Assembly (NCBI RefSeq): GCF_017744955.1
Contig: NZ_JAGIAG010000006.1
Location: 1 to 64,000, forward strand
Origin: Dokdonella sp.
GTDB lineage: Bacteria > Pseudomonadota > Gammaproteobacteria > Xanthomonadales > Rhodanobacteraceae
Direction of reading: 5' to 3'
Length of the DNA stretch: 64,000 bases
Part shown: in pieces, positions 28,225 through 39,294 of the stretch
How positions within the stretch are numbered: the stretch's first letter is position 1
Layout: the number at the start of each line of letters is the position of its first letter
Notes under the pieces: generated by a model
Told to the model about the DNA's origin: nothing
Database searches by the model: none
Seen by the model: only the letters and a program-made list of their open reading frames with translations
Translations under genes and position numbers: made by a program

Positions 28225-30617
28225 ACGCGATGCCTCTGCTGCGCGCGGCGTGGAAGCACCGCGCGGCGAACGCGGTCACCGTGGCGACGCTCGCCGCGAC
28301 CGTGGCCGTGCTGCTGGCGGCGATCGCGGTGGCGCACAACTTCTTCGTCTCGCCCTGGACCTACGACACGGCGCGGCTCGGCGTGCTGACGCATCGCGCC
28401 GCCGCCGACACGCGCAGCCTGTACGGTTTCAGCGCCGAGGAATTCCGCACGCTGCGCGACAGCGGCCTGTTCGAGCAGGTGGTCGCCAGCCGCGGCCGGC
28501 CGGTCGCGTTCGACGGCGCCGACGGCTACCCGACGCGCATGCTGATGGTGCAGACGCTGCCGTCCGCGCATGCGGTGACCGGCGTCGCGCCGGCGCTCGG
28601 CCGTTTCCTCGGCGAGGAGGATCGCCCCGGTTCGACGTCCGCGGTGATCTCCCACGCCGTGTGGCAGTCGCACTTCGGCGGCGATCCCGCCGTGCTCGGG
28701 CGCGCGCTGCGCGTGGAGGACGCCGTCTACAGCGTGGTCGGCGTGATGCCCGACCGCTTCCATTTCATGGGCGGCGACTTCTGGACCGCCCACGCGCGCG
28801 AGCTCGACACCGATCAGGACGCGGCGCGGCCCTACGTGCTCAACGTGCGCTTCAAGCCCGGCACGGACCTGCCGCAACTGCGCGGCGCGCTGGCGACGCT
28901 GAGCCAGCGCCTGGTCGCCGCGGCACCGGCTTCGCGCTACCTGCCGGGCTGGTCGATCAGCGGCGAGCGCGTCATCGACGCGGTGATGGGGCCGATGCGT
29001 CCGGCAGTCGCGCTGCTGTTCGTCGCCTCGCTGCTGATGCTGCTGGTGGCGCTCGCCAACGTGGCCACGCTGATCAACATCCGCCAGGTCGCGGCCGAGC
29101 CGCAGCTGGCGGTGCGCCTGGCGCTCGGCGCGACCTCGCGCCGGCTCTACCTGGAGACGTTCGCGACCAACCTGCTGCTCGCCGCCGTCGGCGTGGGCCT
29201 CGGCTGGGCGCTCGGCGGCAGCGTGTTCGATCGCGTCGTCGGCATGATCTCGGCCGACTGGATCCCGCGCGAACTGGAAGGACGATTCGTCTACGCCGGC
29301 GCCTCGCTGCGCTGGATGCCGCTGATCGCGCTCGGCTGCGCGACGCTGATGACCTTGTCGCAATGGCCGCGCCTGCGTCGCCTCGACGCGCAGCTCGCGC
29401 TGCGCGGCAGCGTGCGCACCGGCGCCGGCGGCGGCGTGCTGCGCGCGATTCGCGGCCTGGCCGCGCTGCAGGTCACGGCGGCCGCGGTGGTCGGCGCGCT
29501 CGCGGTGTGCGTGGCCGCCGGCACCGACGACATCCGCGCCCGCGCGCTCGGCCTGCGCGTGGACGGCGTCGCCTCCACGCGGCTGACGCTGCCGCAGACG
29601 ACCTATCCCGATGCCGCCGCCCGGCGCCGCTTCGCCGAGCGGCTCGGCGAGGCGTTGCGCGCCGAACCAGGTGTCGCCGATGCCGCCTTCGTCGACGCCG
29701 CGCCGTTCCAGCGCTATCGCCGCCAGACCGCCTTGCGCGCCGACCTCGCCGGCGGGCCGCGCGAGATCAGCGTCGGCCTCAACAGCAGCCTGGGCCCGGT
29801 GCCCGAGGTGCTCGGCTTGAGTCTGCTGAGCGGTCGCTACCTCGACGATGCCCGCGACGGCGCCGACGCGCAGCCGGTCGCCGTGGTCAGCCGCGCGCTG
29901 GCGCTGCAGATCTGGGGCACCGACGAGGTGCTCGACCGCATGCTCAGCCTCGCCAGCGAAAACGACGCGCCGCCGCGGCGCATCGTCGGCGTGCTCGACG
30001 ACGTGCGCTACGGCGGCGCGCTGGCCGAACCGGAACGGCTCGTGTTCGTCCCGCAGGCGCAGGACCCTGGACTTTCGGCGACCCTGGTGGTCCTCGTGCG
30101 AGGGCGCGACGGCCGGGTGCCGACGGCGGACGTGCTCGCGCGCGCCGCGGCCGGCGTCGATCCGCGCGTGCCGCTGTTCGACACCGTGCGCCTGGCCGAT
30201 CGCGCGCAGGAATCGCTCGCCGGCCTCAACCTGGCCGAAGCCTCGTTCCGCGTCTTCGCGACGCTGGCGATCGCGCTGGCATTGATGGGCACGGCGGTGG
30301 TGCTGTCGTTCCTGCTGGCGGTGCGCCGGCGCGAATACGCGCTGCGCAGCGCCGTCGGCGCGGCGCCTTCGCGCCTGGCGCGGCGCGTCGTCGGCGAAGG
30401 CCTGGCGATCGGCGCCGTCGGCACCCTCGCCGGCCTGGCCGTGGCCTGGGGCGTCGCCGGCCTGGTCGACGCCAACCTCTACGGCGCGACGCCGTGGCGC
30501 TGGCTGGCGACCGGCGGTGTCGGCGCCGGCCTGCTGCTGGCCACCGCGTTGGCGACGCTGACGCCGGCGCGGCGTGCCGCGGCCTCCGATCCGATGCTGG
30601 CACTGCGCGCGGACTGA
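28221..30617 (+). CDS. MacB/FtsX-type ABC permease 10 of 10 (divergent)
   Basis: A 798-residue permease, the most divergent of the ten. Helix 1 (VATLAATVAVLLAAIAVAHN) lacks the LGIG motif and is followed by FFVSPWTYDTARLGVL instead of LLKPLPF. FtsX domain 1 has LLMLLVALANVATLINIRQV and QLAVRLALGATSRR. The C-terminal domain has LMGTAVVLSFLLAVRRRE and YALRSAVGAAPSR. The 4-base ATGA overlap with the second ATPase strongly suggests the two form a unit. It closes the array; the response regulator starts 101 bases downstream. Confidence 0.88.
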   Translation: MNAMPLLRAAWKHRAANAVTVATLAATVAVLLAAIAVAHNFFVSPWTYDTARLGVLTHRAAADTRSLYGFSAEEFRTLRDSGLFEQVVASRGRPVAFDGADGYPTRMLMVQTLPSAHAVTGVAPALGRFLGEEDRPGSTSAVISHAVWQSHFGGDPAVLGRALRVEDAVYSVVGVMPDRFHFMGGDFWTAHARELDTDQDAARPYVLNVRFKPGTDLPQLRGALATLSQRLVAAAPASRYLPGWSISGERVIDAVMGPMRPAVALLFVASLLMLLVALANVATLINIRQVAAEPQLAVRLALGATSRRLYLETFATNLLLAAVGVGLGWALGGSVFDRVVGMISADWIPRELEGRFVYAGASLRWMPLIALGCATLMTLSQWPRLRRLDAQLALRGSVRTGAGGGVLRAIRGLAALQVTAAAVVGALAVCVAAGTDDIRARALGLRVDGVASTRLTLPQTTYPDAAARRRFAERLGEALRAEPGVADAAFVDAAPFQRYRRQTALRADLAGGPREISVGLNSSLGPVPEVLGLSLLSGRYLDDARDGADAQPVAVVSRALALQIWGTDEVLDRMLSLASENDAPPRRIVGVLDDVRYGGALAEPERLVFVPQAQDPGLSATLVVLVRGRDGRVPTADVLARAAAGVDPRVPLFDTVRLADRAQESLAGLNLAEASFRVFATLAIALALMGTAVVLSFLLAVRRREYALRSAVGAAPSRLARRVVGEGLAIGAVGTLAGLAVAWGVAGLVDANLYGATPWRWLATGGVGAGLLLATALATLTPARRAAASDPMLALRAD

Positions 30618-30718
30618 ACCGCGCGCCGTGCGCATGACCCGCGACGCGGGCGCGCGATACGATCACCGCATGCGCATTGCGCGCACGCTCCGACGCCCTT
30701 TCCGACTGCCGAGATTCC

Positions 30719-32100
<1,382 letters not shown>

Positions 32101-32101
<1 letters not shown>

Positions 32102-33447
32102 TGCCTGGCGCGCCGCGCTGGAGCTACGAGCACCGCCTGCTGGCCGCCCTGCTGCTGGTGGCGCTGCCCGGCCTGCTCGCCCTCGCCGGCGTCGTGCTGT
32201 TCGTCTACGGCGCCGGCTGGAAGACCGTCACCGCGCTCGTCGTCGTCGTCGCGGTCACGCTGGCGGTCGCCGTCGCGCTGCAGCGGCGCGCCGTGTTCCC
32301 GCTGTACACCTTGTCGAACCTGCTCGAGGCGCTGCGCGAAGGCGATTACAGCCTGCGCGGCTCGCGCGCGCGGCGCGGCGACGCGGTCGGCGAGGTGGTG
32401 TGGGAGATCAACCTGCTGGCGCAGACCTTGCGCGAACAGCGCCTGGCGGTCGAGGAGAAGACCGCGCTGCTGACCAAGGTGATCGCCGCGCTCGACATCG
32501 CCGTGCTCAGCTTCGACGCGGAAGGGTTTCTCACGCTCGCCAATCCGGCCGCCGAGCGCCTGCTCGACCGGCCGTTCATGGCGCTGGACGGGCGCTCGGC
32601 GCAGGCCCTCGGCGTGGCCGGCTTCCTCGCCGGCGGCGCCAAGCGCGTGGTCGAACACGCGTTTCCCAGCGGCAGCGGTCGCTGGGAGATCCGCCATGCG
32701 CGCTTCCGCGCCGACGGCCGTCCGCACGACCTGCTCGTCATCACTGATCTCAGCCGCGCCCTGCGCGAGGAAGAACGCCTCGCCTGGCAGCGCCTGCTGC
32801 GCGTGCTCGGCCACGAGCTCAACAACTCGCTCGCGCCGATCCGCTCGATGGCGGCGACGGTGTCCAAGCTGATCGATCTCGAACCGCCGCCGGACGACTG
32901 GCGCGGCGACGCGCGCAGCGGCCTGGAGGTGATCGGCGCGCGGGCGGAAGCGCTGGCGCGCTTCATGGCGCGCTACACCGCGCTGGCGCGGCTGCCGCCG
33001 CCGAATCTGCGCGAGGTCGCGTTCGACGAGCTGGCGCGGCGCGCGGCGCGTCTGGAACAGCGCCTCGAGGTGAAGATCGGAGCGGGTCCGCCGCTGCGCG
33101 CGAACCTCGATCCGGACCAGATCGAGCAGGCGCTGATCAACCTGATCCGCAATGCCACCGACGCCGCGTCGACCACCGGCGGCGAGGTCGCCCTCGACTG
33201 GCGCGAGGAGAACGGCAGCCTGATCGTCGACATCGTCGACGGCGGCCCCGGCCTGCCGCCGAGCGAGAACCTGTTCGTGCCGTTCTTCACCACCAAGCCG
33301 GGCGGCTCCGGCATCGGCCTGGTGCTGGCGCGCCAGATCGTCGAGCAGCACGGCGGCATTTTGTCGCTGGAGAACCGCGCCGACGCGCGTGGCTGCGTGG
33401 CGCGGCTGCGTCTGCCGCTGCCGGCCGCCGCCGCGGCGCTTGCCTGA
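32101..33447 (+). CDS. Membrane sensor histidine kinase, NtrB/NtrY-like
   Basis: A 448-residue partner of the response regulator. Two adjacent N-terminal helices (about 13-36 and 41-60) leave almost no periplasmic loop. A HAMP-like linker and a PAS-like domain (about 123-215) follow. The HisKA motif GHELNNSLAPI has the phospho-acceptor His238. The ATPase domain has N-box NLIRNATDA, G1 DGGPGLPP and F/G2 FFTTKPGGSGIGL. With no sizeable periplasmic sensor domain it may sense membrane stress or the transporter itself, as in systems where FtsX-type exporters act as the sensor; this is inference. Translation is coupled to the regulator by a one-base overlap. Confidence 0.92.
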
Positions 33448-33497
33448 CGGCGCGCGCGTGCGGAGTATGGGCGCCACCTTCCGCAGAGGGTGGCGTC

Positions 33498-33923
33498 ATG
33501 AGCGAACTTCCCGGACCCGGACTGAAGCGCGGCGGCCTGCGCCTGATCGGCCTCATCGAGCACGCCGGCCTGATCGTCGTGCTGATCGCCACCGTGGTCG
33601 CGGCGGCGCAGGAGATCTTCGCGATGTGGAGTCACCGCCAGGTCGGCGTGACCGACCTGCTGCTGCTCTTCATCTACCTGGAGATCGTCACCATGAGCGC
33701 GGTGTACTGGCGCGTCGGCCGGCTGCCGGTACGCATGCCGCTGTACATCGCGATGGTCGCGATGGCGCGGCACATGACGCTGGAGACGCAGGACTTCTCG
33801 CCGGCGACGATCCTCGCGCAGGCGGTCGCGATCCTGCTGCTCGGCATCGCCGTGCTGGTGGTGCGCTACGGCCACGTGCGCTTTCCGTACACCGACGAAG
33901 GCGAACGCGAGCGCCTGAGCTGA
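33498..33923 (+). CDS. psiE: PsiE-family inner-membrane protein
   Basis: A 141-residue protein with four predicted helices (about 18-41, 51-68, 77-93 and 102-124) and conserved PsiE features: a first helix rich in Val/Ile ending in QEIF, then LLLFIYLEIVTMS, then a central RxPxxxxIAMVAMARHM segment. In E. coli psiE is phosphate-starvation inducible; its biochemical role is unknown. It lies 50 bases after the kinase gene and converges tightly (12 bases) with epmA. A GAGGG sequence lies 10 bases before the ATG. Confidence 0.85.
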   Translation: MSELPGPGLKRGGLRLIGLIEHAGLIVVLIATVVAAAQEIFAMWSHRQVGVTDLLLLFIYLEIVTMSAVYWRVGRLPVRMPLYIAMVAMARHMTLETQDFSPATILAQAVAILLLGIAVLVVRYGHVRFPYTDEGERERLS

Positions 33924-33935
33924 CAGGCGCGGGCG

Positions 33936-34910
33936 TCAGGCGTCGGCGAAGGCGAACGCGAGCACGTCGCGGATGTCGTCGGTATCCGCCAGGCACATCA
34001 GCAGGCGTTCGATGCCGAGCGCGACGCCGGCGCAGGCCGGCATCGCGTCGAGCACCGCGAGCAGACGCTCGTCGAGCGGCAGTTCGCGCTGGCCGCGTTC
34101 GCGGCGGCGCGCGTTGTCGCGCTCGAAGCGCGCGCGCTGCTCGGCCGCGTCGTTCAGTTCGTGATAGCCGTTGGCGAGTTCGTAGGATCCCAGGTACAGC
34201 TCGAAGCGCTCGGCCAGCGGCGGCTCGCCGGCGCGGATCTTCGCCAGCGCGCATTGCGTCGCCGGGAAGTCGTGGATCACGCTGATGCGATCGCGCGGGA
34301 ATGCGGGCTGCAGGCGATGAGTGATCAGCAGGTCGAGCCAGTCGTCGCGGCCGAGGCCGTCGCCGTCGATGCGCACGTCCGCCAGCGGCGCGCGCAGCTG
34401 TTCGATCGAAGCCGTGACCGGGTCGAGGCCGAGTTCGGCGAGGAACCAGTCGCGATAGCTGCGCGTCACGACGTCGGCGCGGCGCTCTTGCAGCGCGAGC
34501 GCGTCCTGCACCAGGTCGATCGTCTCGTCGATCAGGCGCCGGTGGTCCCAGCCGACGCGGTACCACTCGAGCATGGTGAATTCGGGATTGTGGCGGCGCC
34601 CCGCTTCGCCGTTGCGGAACACGCGGCCGAGTTCGTAGCAGTCGCCGACGCCCGCGGCGAGCAGGCGCTTCAACGGATATTCCGGCGAGGTGCGCAGCCA
34701 GCGCTCGCGCGAACCCGCGTCGACGTGGCCGCTGAACTGCGTGGCGAAACTCTCGATGTTCGGCTCGGTGTTGCCGGCGACGCTGAGGATCGGCGTCTCG
34801 ACTTCCAGCACGGCGCGTTCGGCGAAGAAGGCGCGGATGCGCGCATACAGCCGCGCGCGCAGGTGCAGCGCGGCGAAAGTCGATTCGTGCGTGGCGGGCG
34901 GCGGCGTCAA
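33936..34910 (-). CDS. epmA: EF-P--(R)-beta-lysine ligase EpmA (GenX/PoxA)
   Basis: A 324-residue class II lysyl-tRNA-synthetase paralogue without an anticodon-binding domain. It attaches (R)-beta-lysine to elongation factor P, which relieves ribosome stalling at polyproline. Class II motifs are clear: motif 1 around EVETPILS, motif 2 GRVFRNGEAGRRHNPEFTML (about 96-115) and motif 3 GVALGIERLL near the C-terminus. Length matches the family (about 325). The start appears to be TTG (34910): no in-frame ATG precedes EVETP at the right distance and the N-terminus then aligns with E. coli EpmA. EpmB and EF-P are not in the window. Confidence 0.92.
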   Translation of the reverse strand: MTPPPATHESTFAALHLRARLYARIRAFFAERAVLEVETPILSVAGNTEPNIESFATQFSGHVDAGSRERWLRTSPEYPLKRLLAAGVGDCYELGRVFRNGEAGRRHNPEFTMLEWYRVGWDHRRLIDETIDLVQDALALQERRADVVTRSYRDWFLAELGLDPVTASIEQLRAPLADVRIDGDGLGRDDWLDLLITHRLQPAFPRDRISVIHDFPATQCALAKIRAGEPPLAERFELYLGSYELANGYHELNDAAEQRARFERDNARRRERGQRELPLDERLLAVLDAMPACAGVALGIERLLMCLADTDDIRDVLAFAFADA

Positions 34911-35025
34911 CGGGATTGCGTGGCAATGCGGGCGGCGAAGTGTACGGGGTTTCGTCGATTGGCAGCGGCGTCGTCAGGCGCATCGGGGCGCACTACACTG
35001 CCGGGACTTCGATCGGGACGCCGCG

Positions 35026-35739
35026 ATGCGCAATCTGGATTTCAGTTCCTGGCAAGGGCTGCTGTCGACGCTGCTCGGCCTGGCGATCATCACCCTGATC
35101 GGCGTCGGCATCCGTCTGCTCGCGATGCAGACGATCCAGCAGCGGCGCGAGCGCGAGAACCGGCAGATCAACGAACGCCTGCGCACGCTGATCGCCGCCT
35201 ACAAGACGCTCGGCGGCTCGTTCACCGGCAACCTCGCCGTCGATCCGACGCACCTGCGCGATCTGCGCCAACGTGCCACCGAGGCCGCCGGCGACGCCTC
35301 GTCCGGCAGCGACCGTGCGCGCCGCATGCGCGATGCGGTCGAAGCGGCACTGTCGGACATCATCCTGCTCGGCACCGAGGAGCAGGTGCGGCTCGCCGCG
35401 CGGGCGGCGACGGAACTCGCCGAAGGCCGTCCGATCCACACGCACGAGCTGGTCGTCTCGCTGCGCGACTTCGTCCGCGCGGCGCTCGATCTCGATCCGG
35501 TTCCCGCCGGCCTGGCGCTGCCGAAACAAGGCCCTACCCGCCCCGGCAGCGGCGCGGGCGGCGGCGGACGCGGCAAGGGCGACGGCGGTGGCCGGGACGA
35601 GGCCAAGGGCGGCGGACGTGGCGGCGGCGCCGGCGGCGGCATGGGCGCGGGCATGGGCCTGGGCGCCGGCCTGGGGATCGGTTCGGGCGGTCTGCACGAT
35701 CCCGGCGCGGACGACGGCGACAAGGACGCCGTGCGCTGA
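35026..35739 (+). CDS. Membrane-anchored protein with glycine-rich C-terminus, function unknown
   Basis: A 237-residue protein. One N-terminal helix (about 12-33; LLGLAIITLIGVGIRLLA) leads into a cytoplasmic helical region (about 34-165) with charged amphipathic helices (QRRERENRQINERLRTLIAA; then ELVVSLRDFVRAALDLDPVP). The last 70 residues are Gly/Ala-rich with Lys/Arg/Asp, ending in GMGLGAGLGIGSGG and an acidic tail. No enzymatic motif is visible. ATG 35026 sits 115 bases from the divergent epmA start. The conserved-looking helical core suggests a genuine gene; I do not recognise the family. Confidence 0.72.
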   Translation: MRNLDFSSWQGLLSTLLGLAIITLIGVGIRLLAMQTIQQRRERENRQINERLRTLIAAYKTLGGSFTGNLAVDPTHLRDLRQRATEAAGDASSGSDRARRMRDAVEAALSDIILLGTEEQVRLAARAATELAEGRPIHTHELVVSLRDFVRAALDLDPVPAGLALPKQGPTRPGSGAGGGGRGKGDGGGRDEAKGGGRGGGAGGGMGAGMGLGAGLGIGSGGLHDPGADDGDKDAVR

Positions 35740-35966
35740 GGGTTTCCGCCGCTTCGCCGCATCGGCGGCGAGGCTCGCGACGCGCTCTTCAGCGGCCGCG
35801 CAAAGTGCAAAAATAGCTTCTGCGGCACGCGGCCGGGGTGCCTCGCGCGACACCCTCGCCTGCTTCCTCGCCGCTGCGCGCGGGCCCGGTCGCGACGAGC
35901 CGCGGCGACTCGACGAACCGTTCGCGGGTCACGAGGCCGGTTGCTAGACTTCGCCAGGGGGATTCG

Positions 35967-36572
35967 ATGAGCGCAGCAAAACCCGGCCAAGTCGCAGCCA
36001 GCGCCGAGCTGACGCGCCTGCTGCACGAATGGCGCAACGGCGACGGCCGCGTCTTCTCGGTGCTGATCGAGCAGGCCTATCCGGCGCTCAAGCGCATCGC
36101 GCTGCAACGCGTCGACCAGCAGAACGGCGCGGCCACCCTGTCGCCGACCGAGCTGGTGCACGAGACCGCGCTGGGCATGATGCAGTCGCCGGCGGACTTC
36201 GCCAATCGCGCGCATTTCTTCGCCACCATGTCGCTGGCGATGCGCTCGATCCTGGTCGATCGCGCGCGTGCACGCGCCGCCGACAAGCGCGGCGGCGACT
36301 GCGTGCAGATCAGCCTGTCCGGCGTCGAGGCCGGCGACGACGCATCGATGGCGGTCGATCTGCTGGCGCTGGAACAGGCGCTGACCGAACTGGAAGCGCT
36401 CGATCCGCGGTGCGGCCAGGTCATGCATCTGACCTATTTCGGCGGATTGCAGCAGGAGGAGATCGCAGTCGTGCTCGGGGTGTCCGTGCCGACCGTGAAG
36501 CGCGACCTGCGCTTCGCGCGTTCGTGGCTGCTGCAAGCGATCGGCGACGGATCCGATGGCGATCGACGCTGA
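35967..36572 (+). CDS. ECF-type RNA polymerase sigma factor (kinase-associated class)
   Basis: A 201-residue sigma factor with region 2 (about 20-90; LVHETALGMM and NRAHFFATMSLAMRSILVD) and region 4 with its helix-turn-helix (about 140-190; VMHLTYFGGLQQEEIAVVLG then VSVPTVKRDLRFARSWL). It belongs to the Sig-70_X6 type of ECF factors, which usually lack an anti-sigma gene and occur next to Hanks-type kinases. The next gene is such a kinase and overlaps it by 17 bases. A good ribosome site (AGGGGG) precedes ATG 35967. Regulation by phosphorylation, as shown for ECF43-type factors in Vibrio, is a plausible model here. Confidence 0.9.
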   Translation: MSAAKPGQVAASAELTRLLHEWRNGDGRVFSVLIEQAYPALKRIALQRVDQQNGAATLSPTELVHETALGMMQSPADFANRAHFFATMSLAMRSILVDRARARAADKRGGDCVQISLSGVEAGDDASMAVDLLALEQALTELEALDPRCGQVMHLTYFGGLQQEEIAVVLGVSVPTVKRDLRFARSWLLQAIGDGSDGDRR

Positions 36573-39294
36573 GCGCTACCTCCGGCTGCGCGATCTCCAC
36601 GACGCCGTCGTCGATCTCGATCCCGCCGCGCGTGCCGACGCGCTGGCACGCCTGGGCGCCGACGCCGAACTCGCCGCGCAGGTGCTGGTCCTGTGCGCGG
36701 CCGGCGACGGCGACCGCCGCGGCGCCCTGACCGCCGCGCGCGACGGCCTGCTCGACGGCGCGTCCGCGATACGACCGGATATCGGCGAAGTCTTCGGCGC
36801 CTGGCGCATCGCCGAGGAAATAGGCCACGGCGGCATGGGGCGCGTCTATCGCGTCGAGCGCGGCGACGGCAGCTATCGGCAGACCGCTGCGCTGAAGTTC
36901 ATCAAGGGCCTGGCCGGCAAGGCGGCGATCGCGAACTTCATGCGCGAGCGCCAGCTGCTGGCCGATCTCGCCCATCCCAACATCGCGCGCCTGCTCGACG
37001 GCGGCACCAGCGTGCACGGACAGCCGTACCTGGTGATGGAATACGTCGCCGGCCTTCCGATCGACGAGCACTGCCGGCGCAACCGTCCCGGCCTGAACGC
37101 GACCCTCGACCTGTTCGTCGCCGCCTGCGCGGCGGTGAGCCACGCGCACCGGCAACTGATCGTGCACTGCGACCTGAAGCCGTCGAACATCCTGGTCGAC
37201 GCGCAGGGCCGGCCGACGCTGCTCGACTTCGGCATCGCGCAGCTGGCCGAGCGCCTCGCCGACGACGCCGCGCAGAATCCCGGCCACGCCTCGCCCGGCT
37301 ACACGCCGGGCTACGCCAGCCCCGAGCAGCGTCGCGGCGAGCGCGTCGGCGTCGCCAGCGACGTCTACAGCCTCGGCGTGGTGCTGCGCGAGATGCTCGA
37401 GGCGGCGAACCTGCGCGCCGGGCCGGAACTCGCCGCCGTCGCCGCGATGGCCACGCGCGAGGATCCCGCCGCGCGCTACGCCTCGGTCGACGCGTTGCGC
37501 GAGGACCTGGCGCGACTGCGCGCGCATCGCCCGGTCCGCGCGCTGCCGGCGGCGGCCGGCTACCGCCTCGCGCGCTTCGCGCGGCGCCATTGGCTGGCGC
37601 TGTCGGTGGCGGCCGCCGTGGTGCTGCTGACGGCGTCGTTCACCTGGAAGGTCGCCAGCGAAAGCCGTCGCGCGCGGGCCGCCGAACAGACCGCATTGAC
37701 CGAGCGCGACCGCGCGCGCCAGGCCGAGAGCGAAGCGCGCGCCTCCGAAGCCGCGGCGCGCGAAACCAGCCTGTTCCTGACCTCGGTGTTCGAAGGCGCC
37801 AACCCCGATGCCGGCAGCGGCAACGTCTCCATCGCGGCGCTGCTCGACCAGGCGCTGCAGCGCGTCGAGCGCGACCTGACCGACGACCCGGCGACGCGCG
37901 CGCAGATGTCGGCGGCGCTGGCCAAGGTGCTGTTCGTGATCGGCCAGCACGAGCGCGCGCGTGCGCTGTACGAAAAAGCCATCGCGCTGGAGCGGACGCA
38001 GAATCGGCCGCTGGTGCTGGCGCAGATGCTGATCGACGACGCCGACACGTCCATGCGCTACACCGACCGGGTGCGGCTGTTCGACTATGCGCGCGAGGCG
38101 CTGAGCCTGCTCGAACAGCACATCGCAGCCGATTCACCGGCGCGGGTGAAACTGACCTTGACCGCCGCCAGGGTAATCGGGGTGGATCAGCCGGACGAGG
38201 CAGCGGCGTTGTTCGAGCGAACCCTGCCGCTGCTGCGGAAGATCGAGCCCGACGGCCTCGACCTGTCCGAGAATCTCAGCAACTACGGCTGGCTCGAACG
38301 GGTGCGCGGCAACTACGATCACGCCGTCGCGCTGCTGAAGGAATCGATCGAGCTGCGCGAACGCGTGGAAGGCGACGGCCGCGAGGAATACGCCAGCAGC
38401 CTCGAAGTGCTCGCCAACACGCTCACCCAGGCGCGCCGTTTCGACGAGGCCGAACCGCTGTTCCTGCGCGCACAGGCGCTGCATCGGCGCATCGGCGACA
38501 TGGACAGCCGCGCCGGCGCCTGGTCGCTCGACCAATACGCGACCATGCTCTACGAAGCCGGGCGCTCGCTGCAGGCGCTGCCGCTGTACGACGAGATCTT
38601 CGCGATCGCCGCGCGCAAGGTGTCCAAGGACGACGACTCGCAGCTGGTCTGGCGCCACAACTTCGCCAAGAACGCCGCCATGGCGGGCGACGGCGAGCGC
38701 GCCCGGCGCGCGATCGCCGAAGCGATCGCCGGCGCGCGACGGAGCGGCGCGGCGGACTACCTGCTGGCACGCTACCTGCGCACGCAGGCCTACATCCTCG
38801 GCATGGAAGCCTGCGCCGAGGAAAGCGACCAGGCACTGAGCGCCGCCGAGGCGATCTATGCCGCGCGGCACCAGCCCGGCGACGCCGACCTGAACGCGAC
38901 CAGGGTCGAACGCGCGCTGTGGTCGGCCTCCTGCGGGCGCCCCGAAGCGACGCGGGCCGCGCTGGCGGAACTGGCGCCGTATCGCGGCGCGCTCAAGCCG
39001 GTGCCGGCGTGGCAGCTGGCGCAGGCGACGGCGCTGGCGCGCCTGCGCCAGGACGGCGACGCGGCGGCGCTGGCCGAGGTGCAAAAGAACGAGGCCCTCG
39101 CCGCGACGACCTTCGCAACGGGCGATCCGCGCATCGCGCTGGCCAAGCTGGCACGCGCGGAGTGGCTGCACGATCACCGCCGCCACGACGAAGCGGCGAC
39201 GCTCGCCGCCGACATCCTCGCCGGCCTCGACGGCAAGCTGGTGCCGGGCTCGCCCGTTCGCGCGCGCGTCCGCGCCCTGCTTCGGCCGCGCTGA
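36556..39294 (+). CDS. Hanks-type Ser/Thr kinase with TM helix and TPR periplasmic region
   Basis: A 912-residue membrane kinase. The catalytic domain (about 83-330) is complete: Gly-loop GHGGMGRVY (90-98), Lys114 in AALKFIKG, catalytic loop HCDLKPSNIL (Asp206), DFG (224-226) and the activation/APE-like segment PGYASPEQ. One helix (about 346-366) is followed by a coiled region and an approximately 500-residue extracytoplasmic TPR array. The gene begins inside the sigma-factor gene (17-base overlap), so the two are translationally coupled. The arrangement suggests that a periplasmic signal read by the TPRs is passed to the sigma factor by phosphorylation. A hairpin follows the stop codon. Confidence 0.92.
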   Translation: MAIDAERYLRLRDLHDAVVDLDPAARADALARLGADAELAAQVLVLCAAGDGDRRGALTAARDGLLDGASAIRPDIGEVFGAWRIAEEIGHGGMGRVYRVERGDGSYRQTAALKFIKGLAGKAAIANFMRERQLLADLAHPNIARLLDGGTSVHGQPYLVMEYVAGLPIDEHCRRNRPGLNATLDLFVAACAAVSHAHRQLIVHCDLKPSNILVDAQGRPTLLDFGIAQLAERLADDAAQNPGHASPGYTPGYASPEQRRGERVGVASDVYSLGVVLREMLEAANLRAGPELAAVAAMATREDPAARYASVDALREDLARLRAHRPVRALPAAAGYRLARFARRHWLALSVAAAVVLLTASFTWKVASESRRARAAEQTALTERDRARQAESEARASEAAARETSLFLTSVFEGANPDAGSGNVSIAALLDQALQRVERDLTDDPATRAQMSAALAKVLFVIGQHERARALYEKAIALERTQNRPLVLAQMLIDDADTSMRYTDRVRLFDYAREALSLLEQHIAADSPARVKLTLTAARVIGVDQPDEAAALFERTLPLLRKIEPDGLDLSENLSNYGWLERVRGNYDHAVALLKESIELRERVEGDGREEYASSLEVLANTLTQARRFDEAEPLFLRAQALHRRIGDMDSRAGAWSLDQYATMLYEAGRSLQALPLYDEIFAIAARKVSKDDDSQLVWRHNFAKNAAMAGDGERARRAIAEAIAGARRSGAADYLLARYLRTQAYILGMEACAEESDQALSAAEAIYAARHQPGDADLNATRVERALWSASCGRPEATRAALAELAPYRGALKPVPAWQLAQATALARLRQDGDAAALAEVQKNEALAATTFATGDPRIALAKLARAEWLHDHRRHDEAATLAADILAGLDGKLVPGSPVRARVRALLRPR

